A DNA stretch of 36,022 bases from Nymphaea colorata. Lineage: Eukaryota; Streptophyta; Magnoliopsida; Nymphaeales; Nymphaeaceae. The position numbers and the translations under genes were made by a program. The number at the start of each line of letters is the position of its first letter. The stretch's first letter is position 1. The stretch spans positions 1-36,022 of the forward strand of contig NW_022204723.1 in assembly GCF_008831285.2 (NCBI RefSeq), given 5' to 3'. The notes under the pieces are model-generated. The model searched no databases. It saw only the letters and a list, made by a program, of their open reading frames with translations, and was not told the origin of the DNA. This document shows positions 24,064 through 36,022 of the stretch, piece by piece.

Positions 24064-25060
24064 TGTTGTTACATATATTGCTAGATTAGTGATTAATCAC
24101 GTTTGTGAAAATAATATTTTGAATTATTCTTTATATAAATGTGTTTCAATGACTGACAATGATCCATTTATTCGATAAAATCAATAGATTCATAGGATGT
24201 AAGAACTATGTGATTATATTTATCCTTTATTGTTCATAGTTCATTTTTCTTCTCAACATTCATTTTATATAGAATTCTGATCAACATAGAAAAATCATTT
24301 GCATCATATTAATGATTCTTGTTGACAAGAACAATGTACTGATCATTATCAACTGATGCATTATTGATATACAAGTTTCAATAGATGAATGATCAAATCA
24401 TTTAATCATAAATGATCAATTTGTTCATTAAGATTGACGATCAACAATGATAAAGTATTAATTCATTGTTCAATTAATACATTGACAATAGATCTTCTTA
24501 ATGATTCTTCATATAATAATATGATCATGACATATTAAATACATGTCAACATTATTGATAAAAAGGATTCATATACTGAAGATCTAATGAAATCAAGTTC
24601 TTAAACTGATCAATTGTATTATCTATAATTGATCTGTGTAATACATTGATAACCATTGTAATTACAAGACTGTCATTAACCATGTTATGATCAATCATTG
24701 TGATTTATTCACAATCTAGTATATGATGTAAAAAGTGCATTCATTATTGTGATAATTGTACTTAATGCATGTATTTGATTTATTCACATTTAGATCGTCA
24801 CTATAGTTGTAACAATAAATTCAATATCGACTTACAATTTGTATCACATGACATGTGATTTCAATCATTTAAATCATTATTATATATGTATTCAAACGAA
24901 CTTTGGTATCAAGCACTAGTCATTCTATACGTAATAAAATGTCAGCACATTCAATTAAATACAGTGATCAATTATATGTAATACAAGTGAAATGATCACT
25001 TATCTCTCAATTAATATAAGTGATCAAATATATGTAATCAGTGAAACACATTAGGTTACT
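24064..25060. repeat. Degraded satellite at the centre of the large inverted repeat
   Basis: From 24064 the plus-orientation satellite becomes riddled with short deletions but can still be followed to about 24280. From about 24640 to 25060 the minus-orientation satellite can be followed in the same damaged state, with clean sequence resuming afterwards. About 24280-24640 cannot be placed by eye but has the same composition. No unique spacer, gene or mobile element is evident. Confidence 0.75.
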
Positions 25061-26500
25061 TACAAGACACCAAATGAATCACTCCAATATCATTCATTTT
25101 CATACAAACTATGATTTTAATCTACTAAATCATTTAATATAGACGTAACAACAAGTTAAGCACATTCAATTACGTATGTGTGATAAAATGAATCACTTAA
25201 ATCCCACTCGTATTGATACGAACTTGTGATTTCAATTCCTTACATCGATCACCATAGATGTAAGAACTAGTTCAACTTATTGAACTAACTACAAGGGATC
25301 AAACTAATGCATAGGTCTCCTTTATATCCATACAAACTTGTAAGTTTTAATCATTTAAATCATTGATCAAAGATGTAATAACAAGTGAAACACAATAGGT
25401 TAACTACAAGACACCAAATGAATCACTCGAATCTCATTCATTTTCGCACAAACTTGTGATTTCAATCTACTAAATCATTTATTATAGACGTAACAACAAG
25501 TTAAACACATTCAATTAAGTATGCATGATTATATGAATCACTTAAATCTCACTTGTATTCGTACGAACATGTGATTTCAATCCTTTAGAACGTTCCTATA
25601 GATGTAACAACAAATTCAACTCATCGGACTAACTACACGTGTACAAATATAGTGACTTCAACCATTTGTATCCATATAAACTTGTGATTTCAACCATTTA
25701 AATCATTCATTATAGATGTAATAACAAGTGAAATACATTAGATTAACTATAAGGGACCAATATAGTGACTTGACTCTCATTCATTTCCAAACGGACTTCT
25801 TTTTTCAAGCCACTAAGTCATTCTATACGTATGTAACAAATGGTTACGCACATTCAATTAAATATAAGTTATCAAATGTATGTAAGAACAAGTAAAAATG
25901 AATCACATAATCTCTCGATTAAACATAAGTGATCAAATGTATGTAATAACAAGTGAAACACATTAAGTTACCTGTAAGACACCAAATGAATCACTCGAAT
26001 CCCATTCATTTTCATATAAACCTATGATTTGAATTTACTAAATCATTTAATATAAACGTAACAACAAGTTAAGTACATTCAATTAAATATGCGTGATCAA
26101 TTGAATCACTTAAATCCCACTCGTATTGATGTGAACTTGTGCATCGATCACTATAGATGTAACAACATGTTCAACTTATCGTACAAACTAGAAAGGATCA
26201 AACTAATGCATAGGTCTCCTTTATATCCATATAAACTTGTGAGTTTTAATTATTTAAATCATTGATCATGGATGTAATAACATGTGAAACACGTTAGGTT
26301 AACTATAAGACACCAAATGAATCACTCGAATCACATTCATTTTCATACAAACTTGTGATTTCAGTTCACTTAATCAAGCAACATGGATGTAACAATAAGT
26401 TAAGCACATTCAATTAAGTATGTGTGATCATTTGAATCACTTAAATCGCACTTGTATTGATACGAACTTGTAATTTCAATCCTTTAGATCGTGCACTATA

Positions 26501-29500
26501 GTCGTACCAATACGAGTCAGATTTAAGTGATTCATATGATCACGCATACTTTATTGAATGTACTTGACTTATTGTTATATCCATGTTAAATGATTTAGTA
26601 GATTGAAATCACAGGCTTGCATGAAAATGAATGAGATTTGAGTGATTCATTTGGTGCCCTATTGTTAACCTAATTCACTTGTTAAGCACATTCAATTAAA
26701 TTACAAGTGAAACACATTAGGTTAACTATATGACACCAAATGAATCACTTGTTAAGGACATCCGTATTAAGAATCATTATAAATGTAACAACTAGTGAAA
26801 CACATTAGGTAAACCATAAGACACCAAATGAATCACTCGAATCTCATTCATTTTCATACAAACTTGTGATTTCGATCTACTAAATCATTTAATATAGATG
26901 TAACAACAAGTTAAACACATTCAATTAAGCATGCATGATCATATGAATCATTTAAATCTCACTTGTATTGGTACGAACGCGTGATTTCAATCCTTTAGAT
27001 CGTTCACTATAGATGTAACAACAAATTCAACTCATCGGACTAATTACACGCATTCAAAGTAATGCATAGATCCCATTTGTATCCATATGAACTTGCGATT
27101 TCAATCATTTAAATCATTCATTATAGATGTAATAACAAGTGAAATACACTAGATTAACTGTAAGGGACCAACTTAATGACCTGACTCTCATTCATTTCCA
27201 AACGAACTTCTTATTTCAAGCCACTAAGTCATTCTATACGTATGTAACAAATGGCTACGCACACTCAATTAAATATATTGATCAAATATATGTAATAACA
27301 AGTGAAAATGAATCATTTAATCTCTCAATTAAATATATGTGATCAAATATATGTAATAACAAGTGAAACATATTAGGTTACCTACAAGACACCAAATGAA
27401 TCACTCAAATCTCATTCATTTCCATACAAACCTATGATTTCAATATACTAAATCATTTAATATAGACGTAACAACAAGTTAAGCACATTCAATTAAGTAT
27501 GCGTGATCAAATGAATCACTTAAATCTCACTCGTATCGAGACGAGTGATTTAGTGTGCGTATGGATACAAATGAATGAGATGTAACAACATGTTCAACTT
27601 ATTGAACAAACTACAAGGGATCAAACTAAACTAATCCATAGGTCTCCTTTACATCCATATAAACTTGTGAGTTTTTATCGTTTAAATCGTTGATCATAGA
27701 TGTCATAACGAGTGAAACACATTAGGTTAATTATAAGACACCAAATGAATCACTCAAATCTCATTTATTTTCACACAAACTTGTGATTTGAATTCACTTA
27801 ATCTAGCAATATGGATGTAACAACAAGTTAAGCACATTCAATTAAGTATGTGTGATCATTTGAATCACTTAAATCGCACTTGTATTGATACGAACTTGTG
27901 ATTTCAATCATTTAGATCGTGCACTATAGTTGTAACAATAAATTCAACTCATCGGACTAACTACACGCGTTTGTATCCACATGAACATGTGATTTCAATC
28001 ATTTAAATCATTCATTATATATGTATTCCAAACGAACTTCTGGTATCAAAGCCACTAGGTCATTCTATACGTAAGTAAGAAATGGTCACGCACATTCAAT
28101 TAAATACAAGTGATCAATTATATGTAATAACAAGTGAAAATGAATCACTTAATCTCTCAATTAAATATAAGTGATCAAATATATGTAATAACAAGTGAAA
28201 CACATTAGGTTACTTACAAGACACCAAATGAATCACTCCAATATCATTCATTTTCATACAAACCTATGATTTTAATCTACTAAATCATTTAATATAGACG
28301 TAACAACAAGTTAAGCACATTCAATTACGTATGTGTGATAAAATGAATCACTTAAATCCCACTCGTATTGATACGAACTTGTGATTTCAATTCCTTACAT
28401 CGATCACCATAGATGTAAGAACTAGTTCAACTTATTGAACTAACTACAAGGGATCAAACTAATGCATAGGTCTCCTTTATATCCATACAAACTTGTAAGT
28501 TTTAATCATTTAAATCATTGATCAAAGATGTAATAACAAGTGAAAACAATAGGTTAACTACAAGACACAAATGAATCACTCGAATCATTCATTTCACAAA
28601 TGTGATTCAATCTACTAAATCATTATATAGACGTAACAACAAGTTAAACACATTCAATTAAGTATGCATATTATATGAATCACTTAAATCTCACTTGTAT
28701 TCGTACGAACATGTGATTTCAATCTTTAAACGTTCCTATAGATGTAACAACAAATTCAACTCATCGGACTAACTACACGTGTACAAATATAGTGACTTCA
28801 ACCATTTGTATCCATATAAACTTGTGATTTCAACCATTTAAATCATTCATTATAGATGTAATAACAAGTGAAATACATTAGATTAACTATAAGGGACCAA
28901 TATAGTGACTTGACTCTCATTCATTTCCAAACGGACTTCTTTTTTCAAGCCACTAAGTCATTCTATACGTATGTAACAAATGGTTACGCACATTCAATTA
29001 AATATAAGTTATCAAATGTATGTAAGAACAAGTAAAAATGAATCACATAATCTCTCGATTAAACATAAGTGATCAAATGTATGTAATAACAAGTGAAACA
29101 CATTAAGTTACCTGTAAGACACCAAATGAATCACTCGAATCCCATTCATTTTCATATAAACCTATGATTTGAATTTACTAAATCATTTAATATAAACGTA
29201 ACAACAAGTTAAGTACATTCAATTAAATATGCGTGATCAATTGAATCACTTAAATCCCACTCGTATTGATGTGAACTTGTGCATCGATCACTATAGATGT
29301 AACAACATGTTCAACTTATCGTACAAACTAGAAAGGATCAAACTAATGCATAGGTCTCCTTTATATCCATATAAACTTGTGAGTTTTAATTATTTAAATC
29401 ATTGATCATGGATGTAATAACATGTGAAACACGTTAGGTTAACTATAAGACACCAAATGAATCACTCGAATCACATTCATTTTCATACAAACTTGTGATT

Positions 29501-29640
29501 TCAGTTCACTTAATCAAGCAACATGGATGTAACAATAAGTTAAGCACATTCAATTAAGTATGTGTGATCATTTGAATCACTTAAATCGCACTTGTATTGA
29601 TACGAACTTGTAATTTCAATCCTTTAGATCGTGCACTATA
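26501..29640 (-). repeat. HOR unit, minus arm (3140 bp)
   Basis: About 15 bp shorter than the following units, because of a deletion-rich patch at about 28545-28740 partly offset by small differences elsewhere. Confidence 0.85.
28545..28740 (-). repeat. Deletion-rich patch inside a minus-arm HOR unit
   Basis: Around 28545-28740 many one- to four-base losses occur relative to the equivalent stretch at about 31685-31890 (for example 'gtgaaaacaatagg' for 'gtgaaacacaatagg', and 'aatcattcatttcacaaatg' for a fuller version). The flanks are clean. Confidence 0.7.
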
Positions 29641-32600
29641 GTCGTACCAATACGAGTCAGATTTAAGTGATTCATATGATCACGCATACTTTATTGAATG
29701 TACTTGACTTATTGTTATATCCATGTTAAATGATTTAGTAGATTGAAATCACAGGCTTGCATGAAAATGAATGAGATTTGAGTGATTCATTTGGTGCCCT
29801 ATTGTTAACCTAATTCACTTGTTAAGCACATTCAATTAAATTACAAGTGAAACACATTAGGTTAACTATATGACACCAAATGAATCACTTGTTAAGGACA
29901 TCCGTATTAAGAATCATTATAAATGTAACAACTAGTGAAACACATTAGGTAAACCATAAGACACCAAATGAATCACTCGAATCTCATTCATTTTCATACA
30001 AACTTGTGATTTCGATCTACTAAATCATTTAATATAGATGTAACAACAAGTTAAACACATTCAATTAAGCATGCATGATCATATGAATCATTTAAATCTC
30101 ACTTGTATTGGTACGAACGCGTGATTTCAATCCTTTAGATCGTTCACTATAGATGTAACAACAAATTCAACTCATCGGACTAATTACACGCATTCAAAGT
30201 AATGCATAGATCCCATTTGTATCCATATGAACTTGCGATTTCAATCATTTAAATCATTCATTATAGATGTAATAACAAGTGAAATACACTAGATTAACTG
30301 TAAGGGACCAACTTAATGACCTGACTCTCATTCATTTCCAAACGAACTTCTTATTTCAAGCCACTAAGTCATTCTATACGTATGTAACAAATGGCTACGC
30401 ACACTCAATTAAATATATTGATCAAATATATGTAATAACAAGTGAAAATGAATCATTTAATCTCTCAATTAAATATATGTGATCAAATATATGTAATAAC
30501 AAGTGAAACATATTAGGTTACCTACAAGACACCAAATGAATCACTCAAATCTCATTCATTTCCATACAAACCTATGATTTCAATATACTAAATCATTTAA
30601 TATAGACGTAACAACAAGTTAAGCACATTCAATTAAGTATGCGTGATCAAATGAATCACTTAAATCTCACTCGTATGAGACGAGTGATTTAGTGTGCGTA
30701 TGGATACAAATGAATGAGATGTAACAACATGTTCAACTTATTGAACAAACTACAAGGGATCAAACTAAACTAATCCATAGGTCTCCTTTACATCCATATA
30801 AACTTGTGAGTTTTTATCGTTTAAATCGTTGATCATAGATGTCATAACGAGTGAAACACATTAGGTTAATTATAAGACACCAAATGAATCACTCAAATCT
30901 CATTTATTTTCACACAAACTTGTGATTTGAATTCACTTAATCTAGCAATATGGATGTAACAACAAGTTAAGCACATTCAATTAAGTATGTGTGATCATTT
31001 GAATCACTTAAATCGCACTTGTATTGATACGAACTTGTGATTTCAATCATTTAGATCGTGCACTATAGTTGTAACAATAAATTCAACTCATCGGACTAAC
31101 TACACGCGTTTGTATCCACATGAACATGTGATTTCAATCATTTAAATCATTCATTATATATGTATTCCAAACGAACTTCTGGTATCAAAGCCACTAGGTC
31201 ATTCTATACGTAAGTAAGAAATGGTCACGCACATTCAATTAAATACAAGTGATCAATTATATGTAATAACAAGTGAAAATGAATCACTTAATCTCTCAAT
31301 TAAATATAAGTGATCAAATATATGTAATAACAAGTGAAACACATTAGGTTACTTACAAGACACCAAATGAATCACTCCAATATCATTCATTTTCATACAA
31401 ACCTATGATTTTAATCTACTAAATCATTTAATATAGACGTAACAACAAGTTAAGCACATTCAATTACGTATGTGTGATAAAATGAATCACTTAAATCCCA
31501 CTCGTATTGATACGAACTTGTGATTTCAATTCCTTACATCGATCACCATAGATGTAAGAACTAGTTCAACTTATTGAACTAACTACAAGGGATCAAACTA
31601 ATGCATAGGTCTCCTTTATATCCATACAAACTTGTAAGTTTTAATCATTTAAATCATTGATCAAAGATGTAATAACAAGTGAAACACAATAGGTTAACTA
31701 CAAGACACCAAATGAATCACTCGAATCTCATTCATTTTCGCACAAACTTGTGATTTCAATCTACTAAATCATTTATTATAGACGTAACAACAAGTTAAAC
31801 ACATTCAATTAAGTATGCATGATTATATGAATCACTTAAATCTCACTTGTATTCGTACGAACATGTGATTTCAATCCTTTAGAACGTTCCCTATAGATGT
31901 AACAACAAATTCAACTCATCGGACTAACTACACGTGTACAAATATAGTGACTTCAACCATTTGTATCCATATAAACTTGTGATTTCAACCATTTAAATCA
32001 TTCATTATAGATGTAATAACAAGTGAAATACATTAGATTAACTATAAGGGACCAATATAGTGACTTGACTCTCATTCATTTCCAAACGGACTTCTTTTTT
32101 CAAGCCACTAAGTCATTCTATACGTATGTAACAAATGGTTACGCACATTCAATTAAATATAAGTTATCAAATGTATGTAAGAACAAGTAAAAATGAATCA
32201 CATAATCTCTCGATTAAACATAAGTGATCAAATGTATGTAATAACAAGTGAAACACATTAAGTTACCTGTAAGACACCAAATGAATCACTCGAATCCCAT
32301 TCATTTTCATATAAACCTATGATTTGAATTTACTAAATCATTTAATATAAACGTAACAACAAGTTAAGTACATTCAATTAAATATGCGTGATCAATTGAA
32401 TCACTTAAATCCCACTCGTATTGATGTGAACTTGTGCATCGATCACTATAGATGTAACAACATGTTCAACTTATCGTACAAACTAGAAAGGATCAAACTA
32501 ATGCATAGGTCTCCTTTATATCCATATAAACTTGTGAGTTTTAATTATTTAAATCATTGATCATGGATGTAATAACATGTGAAACACGTTAGGTTAACTA

Positions 32601-32795
32601 TAAGACACCAAATGAATCACTCGAATCACATTCATTTTCATACAAACTTGTGATTTCAGTTCACTTAATCAAGCAACATGGATGTAACAATAAGTTAAGC
32701 ACATTCAATTAAGTATGTGTGATCATTTGAATCACTTAAATCGCACTTGTATTGATACGAACTTGTAATTTCAATCCTTTAGATCGTGCACTATA
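29641..32795 (-). repeat. HOR unit, minus arm (3155 bp)
   Basis: Full-length unit. It shares small variants with the next unit, such as 'cgtatgagacg' at about 30674 and 'gttccctatag' at about 31886, which differ from the unit at 26501 or the copy at 25589. Confidence 0.87.
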
Positions 32796-35700
32796 GTCGT
32801 ACCAATACGAGTCAGATTTAAGTGATTCATATGATCACGCATACTTTATTGAATGTACTTGACTTATTGTTATATCCATGTTAAATGATTTAGTAGATTG
32901 AAATCACAGGCTTGCATGAAAATGAATGAGATTTGAGTGATTCATTTGGTGCCCTATTGTTAACCTAATTCACTTGTTAAGCACATTCAATTAAATTACA
33001 AGTGAAACACATTAGGTTAACTATATGACACCAAATGAATCACTTGTTAAGGACATCCGTATTAAGAATCATTATAAATGTAACAACTAGTGAAACACAT
33101 TAGGTAAACCATAAGACACCAAATGAATCACTCGAATCTCATTCATTTTCATACAAACTTGTGATTTCGATCTACTAAATCATTTAATATAGATGTAACA
33201 ACAAGTTAAACACATTCAATTAAGCATGCATGATCATATGAATCATTTAAATCTCACTTGTATTGGTACGAACGCGTGATTTCAATCCTTTAGATCGTTC
33301 ACTATAGATGTAACAACAAATTCAACTCATCGGACTAATTACACGCATTCAAAGTAATGCATAGATCCCATTTGTATCCATATGAACTTGCGATTTCAAT
33401 CATTTAAATCATTCATTATAGATGTAATAACAAGTGAAATACACTAGATTAACTGTAAGGGACCAACTTAATGACCTGACTCTCATTCATTTCCAAACGA
33501 ACTTCTTATTTCAAGCCACTAAGTCATTCTATACGTATGTAACAAATGGCTACGCACACTCAATTAAATATATTGATCAAATATATGTAATAACAAGTGA
33601 AAATGAATCATTTAATCTCTCAATTAAATATATGTGATCAAATATATGTAATAACAAGTGAAACATATTAGGTTACCTACAAGACACCAAATGAATCACT
33701 CAAATCTCATTCATTTCCATACAAACCTATGATTTCAATATACTAAATCATTTAATATAGACGTAACAACAAGTTAAGCACATTCAATTAAGTATGCGTG
33801 ATCAAATGAATCACTTAAATCTCACTCGTATGAGACGAGTGATTTAGTGTGCGTATGGATACAAATGAATGAGATGTAACAACATGTTCAACTTATTGAA
33901 CAAACTACAAGGGATCAAACTAAACTAATCCATAGGTCTCCTTTACATCCATATAAACTTGTGAGTTTTTATCGTTTAAATCGTTGATCATAGATGTCAT
34001 AACGAGTGAAACACATTAGGTTAATTATAAGACACCAAATGAATCACTCAAATCTCATTTATTTTCACACAAACTTGTGATTTGAATTCACTTAATCTAG
34101 CAATATGGATGTAACAACAAGTTAAGCACATTCAATTAAGTATGTGTGATCATTTGAATCACTTAAATCGCACTTGTATTGATACGAACTTGTGATTTCA
34201 ATCATTTAGATCGTGCACTATAGTTGTAACAATAAATTCAACTCATCGGACTAACTACACGCGTTTGTATCCACATGAACATGTGATTTCAATCATTTAA
34301 ATCATTCATTATATATGTATTCCAAACGAACTTCTGGTATCAAAGCCACTAGGTCATTCTATACGTAAGTAAGAAATGGTCACGCACATTCAATTAAATA
34401 CAAGTGATCAATTATATGTAATAACAAGTGAAAATGAATCACTTAATCTCTCAATTAAATATAAGTGATCAAATATATGTAATAACAAGTGAAACACATT
34501 AGGTTACTTACAAGACACCAAATGAATCACTCCAATATCATTCATTTTCATACAAACCTATGATTTTAATCTACTAAATCATTTAATATAGACGTAACAA
34601 CAAGTTAAGCACATTCAATTACGTATGTGTGATAAAATGAATCACTTAAATCCCACTCGTATTGATACGAACTTGTGATTTCAATTCCTTACATCGATCA
34701 CCATAGATGTAAGAACTAGTTCAACTTATTGAACTAACTACAAGGGATCAAACTAATGCATAGGTCTCCTTTATATCCATACAAACTTGTAAGTTTTAAT
34801 CATTTAAATCATTGATCAAAGATGTAATAACAAGTGAAACACAATAGGTTAACTACAAGACACCAAATGAATCACTCGAATCTCATTCATTTTCGCACAA
34901 ACTTGTGATTTCAATCTACTAAATCATTTATTATAGACGTAACAACAAGTTAAACACATTCAATTAAGTATGCATGATTATATGAATCACTTAAATCTCA
35001 CTTGTATTCGTACGAACATGTGATTTCAATCCTTTAGAACGTTCCCTATAGATGTAACAACAAATTCAACTCATCGGACTAACTACACGTGTACAAATAT
35101 AGTGACTTCAACCATTTGTATCCATATAAACTTGTGATTTCAACCATTTAAATCATTCATTATAGATGTAATAACAAGTGAAATACATTAGATTAACTAT
35201 AAGGGACCAATATAGTGACTTGACTCTCATTCATTTCCAAACGGACTTCTTTTTTCAAGCCACTAAGTCATTCTATACGTATGTAACAAATGGTTACGCA
35301 CATTCAATTAAATATAAGTTATCAAATGTATGTAAGAACAAGTAAAAATGAATCACATAATCTCTCGATTAAACATAAGTGATCAAATGTATGTAATAAC
35401 AAGTGAAACACATTAAGTTACCTGTAAGACACCAAATGAATCACTCGAATCCCATTCATTTTCATATAAACCTATGATTTGAATTTACTAAATCATTTAA
35501 TATAAACGTAACAACAAGTTAAGTACATTCAATTAAATATGCGTGATCAATTGAATCACTTAAATCCCACTCGTATTGATGTGAACTTGTGCATCGATCA
35601 CTATAGATGTAACAACATGTTCAACTTATCGTACAAACTAGAAAGGATCAAACTAATGCATAGGTCTCCTTTATATCCATATAAACTTGTGAGTTTTAAT

Positions 35701-35950
35701 TATTTAAATCATTGATCATGGATGTAATAACATGTGAAACACGTTAGGTTAACTATAAGACACCAAATGAATCACTCGAATCACATTCATTTTCATACAA
35801 ACTTGTGATTTCAGTTCACTTAATCAAGCAACATGGATGTAACAATAAGTTAAGCACATTCAATTAAGTATGTGTGATCATTTGAATCACTTAAATCGCA
35901 CTTGTATTGATACGAACTTGTAATTTCAATCCTTTAGATCGTGCACTATA
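32796..35950 (-). repeat. HOR unit, minus arm (3155 bp)
   Basis: Exactly the same length as the preceding unit and, where compared by eye, the same sequence. This suggests very recent duplication or homogenisation. Confidence 0.87.
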
Positions 35951-36022
35951 GTCGTACCAATACGAGTCAGATTTAAGTGATTCATATGATCACGCATACT
36001 TTATTGAATGTACTTGACTTAT

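Larger units (their letters stand above)
11842..24380 (+). repeat. Satellite array 2, plus-orientation arm (about 3.15-kb HOR)
   Basis: Tandem array of the same approximately 115-bp monomer as array 1, but grouped into a HOR of about 3.15 kb (about 27 monomers). The landmark 'agtcaagtac' (its final bases altered in one copy) occurs at 13958, 17111, about 19114 and 22171, giving unit lengths of 3153, 2003 and 3057. Short units are explained by internal deletions. Most monomers run forward, with a short inverted stretch of about 190 bp in each unit. Compared with the other arm it shows many single-base deletions, especially after 17000. No gene is seen. Confidence 0.93.
24381..36022 (-). repeat. 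Satellite array 2, minus-orientation arm (3155-bp HOR)
   Basis: The same HOR as 11842-24380 but reverse-complemented. The landmark 'gtcgtaccaatacgagtc' occurs at 26501, 29641, 32796 and 35951, giving units of 3140, 3155 and 3155 bp. The units are nearly identical by eye. The array runs off the end of the window. Identical 67-codon ORFs recur in each unit and are a consequence of the repeat. Confidence 0.93.

Noticed and set aside
27139-33637. Identical 67-codon ORFs at 27139, 30279 and 33434, with reverse-strand relatives at 13185 and 16338, as a conserved small protein gene.
   Set aside because: They repeat only because the HOR repeats, cross monomer boundaries, have no recognisable domain, and have the same composition as the non-coding satellite. 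Identity between copies extends equally outside the ORF.
1-36022. Telomere repeats, tRNA or rRNA genes, and a CENP-B-type box.
   Set aside because: None was recognised on reading either strand. Absence by eye is not proof for degenerate motifs.

Overview
This is an AT-rich plant nuclear window with no recognisable host gene. It consists of tandem satellite DNA interrupted by one Ty3/gypsy chromovirus-type LTR retrotransposon. The plant assignment rests on the element: a single-ORF polyprotein ordered gag, protease, reverse transcriptase, RNase H, integrase and a chromodomain-like tail, with an initiator-tRNA-Met-type primer site. It most resembles the Tekay/Del group. The species cannot be named from the sequence.

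Layout. (1) Positions 1-4370 hold a satellite array. A roughly 115-bp monomer is organised into about 1.2-kb blocks of two alternating types (A, B), giving a higher-order repeat (HOR) of about 2.38 kb. (2) Positions 4371-11841 hold the retrotransposon, read on the minus strand. The short (about 190 bp) 5' LTR, the primer-binding site, a 1500-codon open polyprotein and the polypurine tract are all recognisable, followed by a 2.5-kb segment in the 3' LTR position. The two LTR-position segments do not match and I see no target-site duplication. (3) From 11842 to about 24380 a second satellite array of the same monomer family runs in plus orientation with an HOR of about 3.15 kb; several units carry deletions. 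(4) From about 24380 to 36022 the same HOR runs in the opposite orientation in clean, nearly identical 3155-bp units. The two arms mirror each other about a centre near 24.38 kb. Roughly 1 kb at the centre (24064-25060) is a heavily deletion-ridden version of the satellite.

The most notable points are the head-to-head fold-back of a 3.15-kb HOR array with no visible unique spacer, and a retrotransposon with mismatched ends at the boundary between two different HOR arrays of one monomer family. The second point suggests that recombination between two elements joined the arrays. Either could be genuine chromosome structure or a long-read assembly product. The sequence gives evidence both ways, set out in the findings. 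The short ORFs in the satellite are by-products of the repeat and are not annotated as genes.
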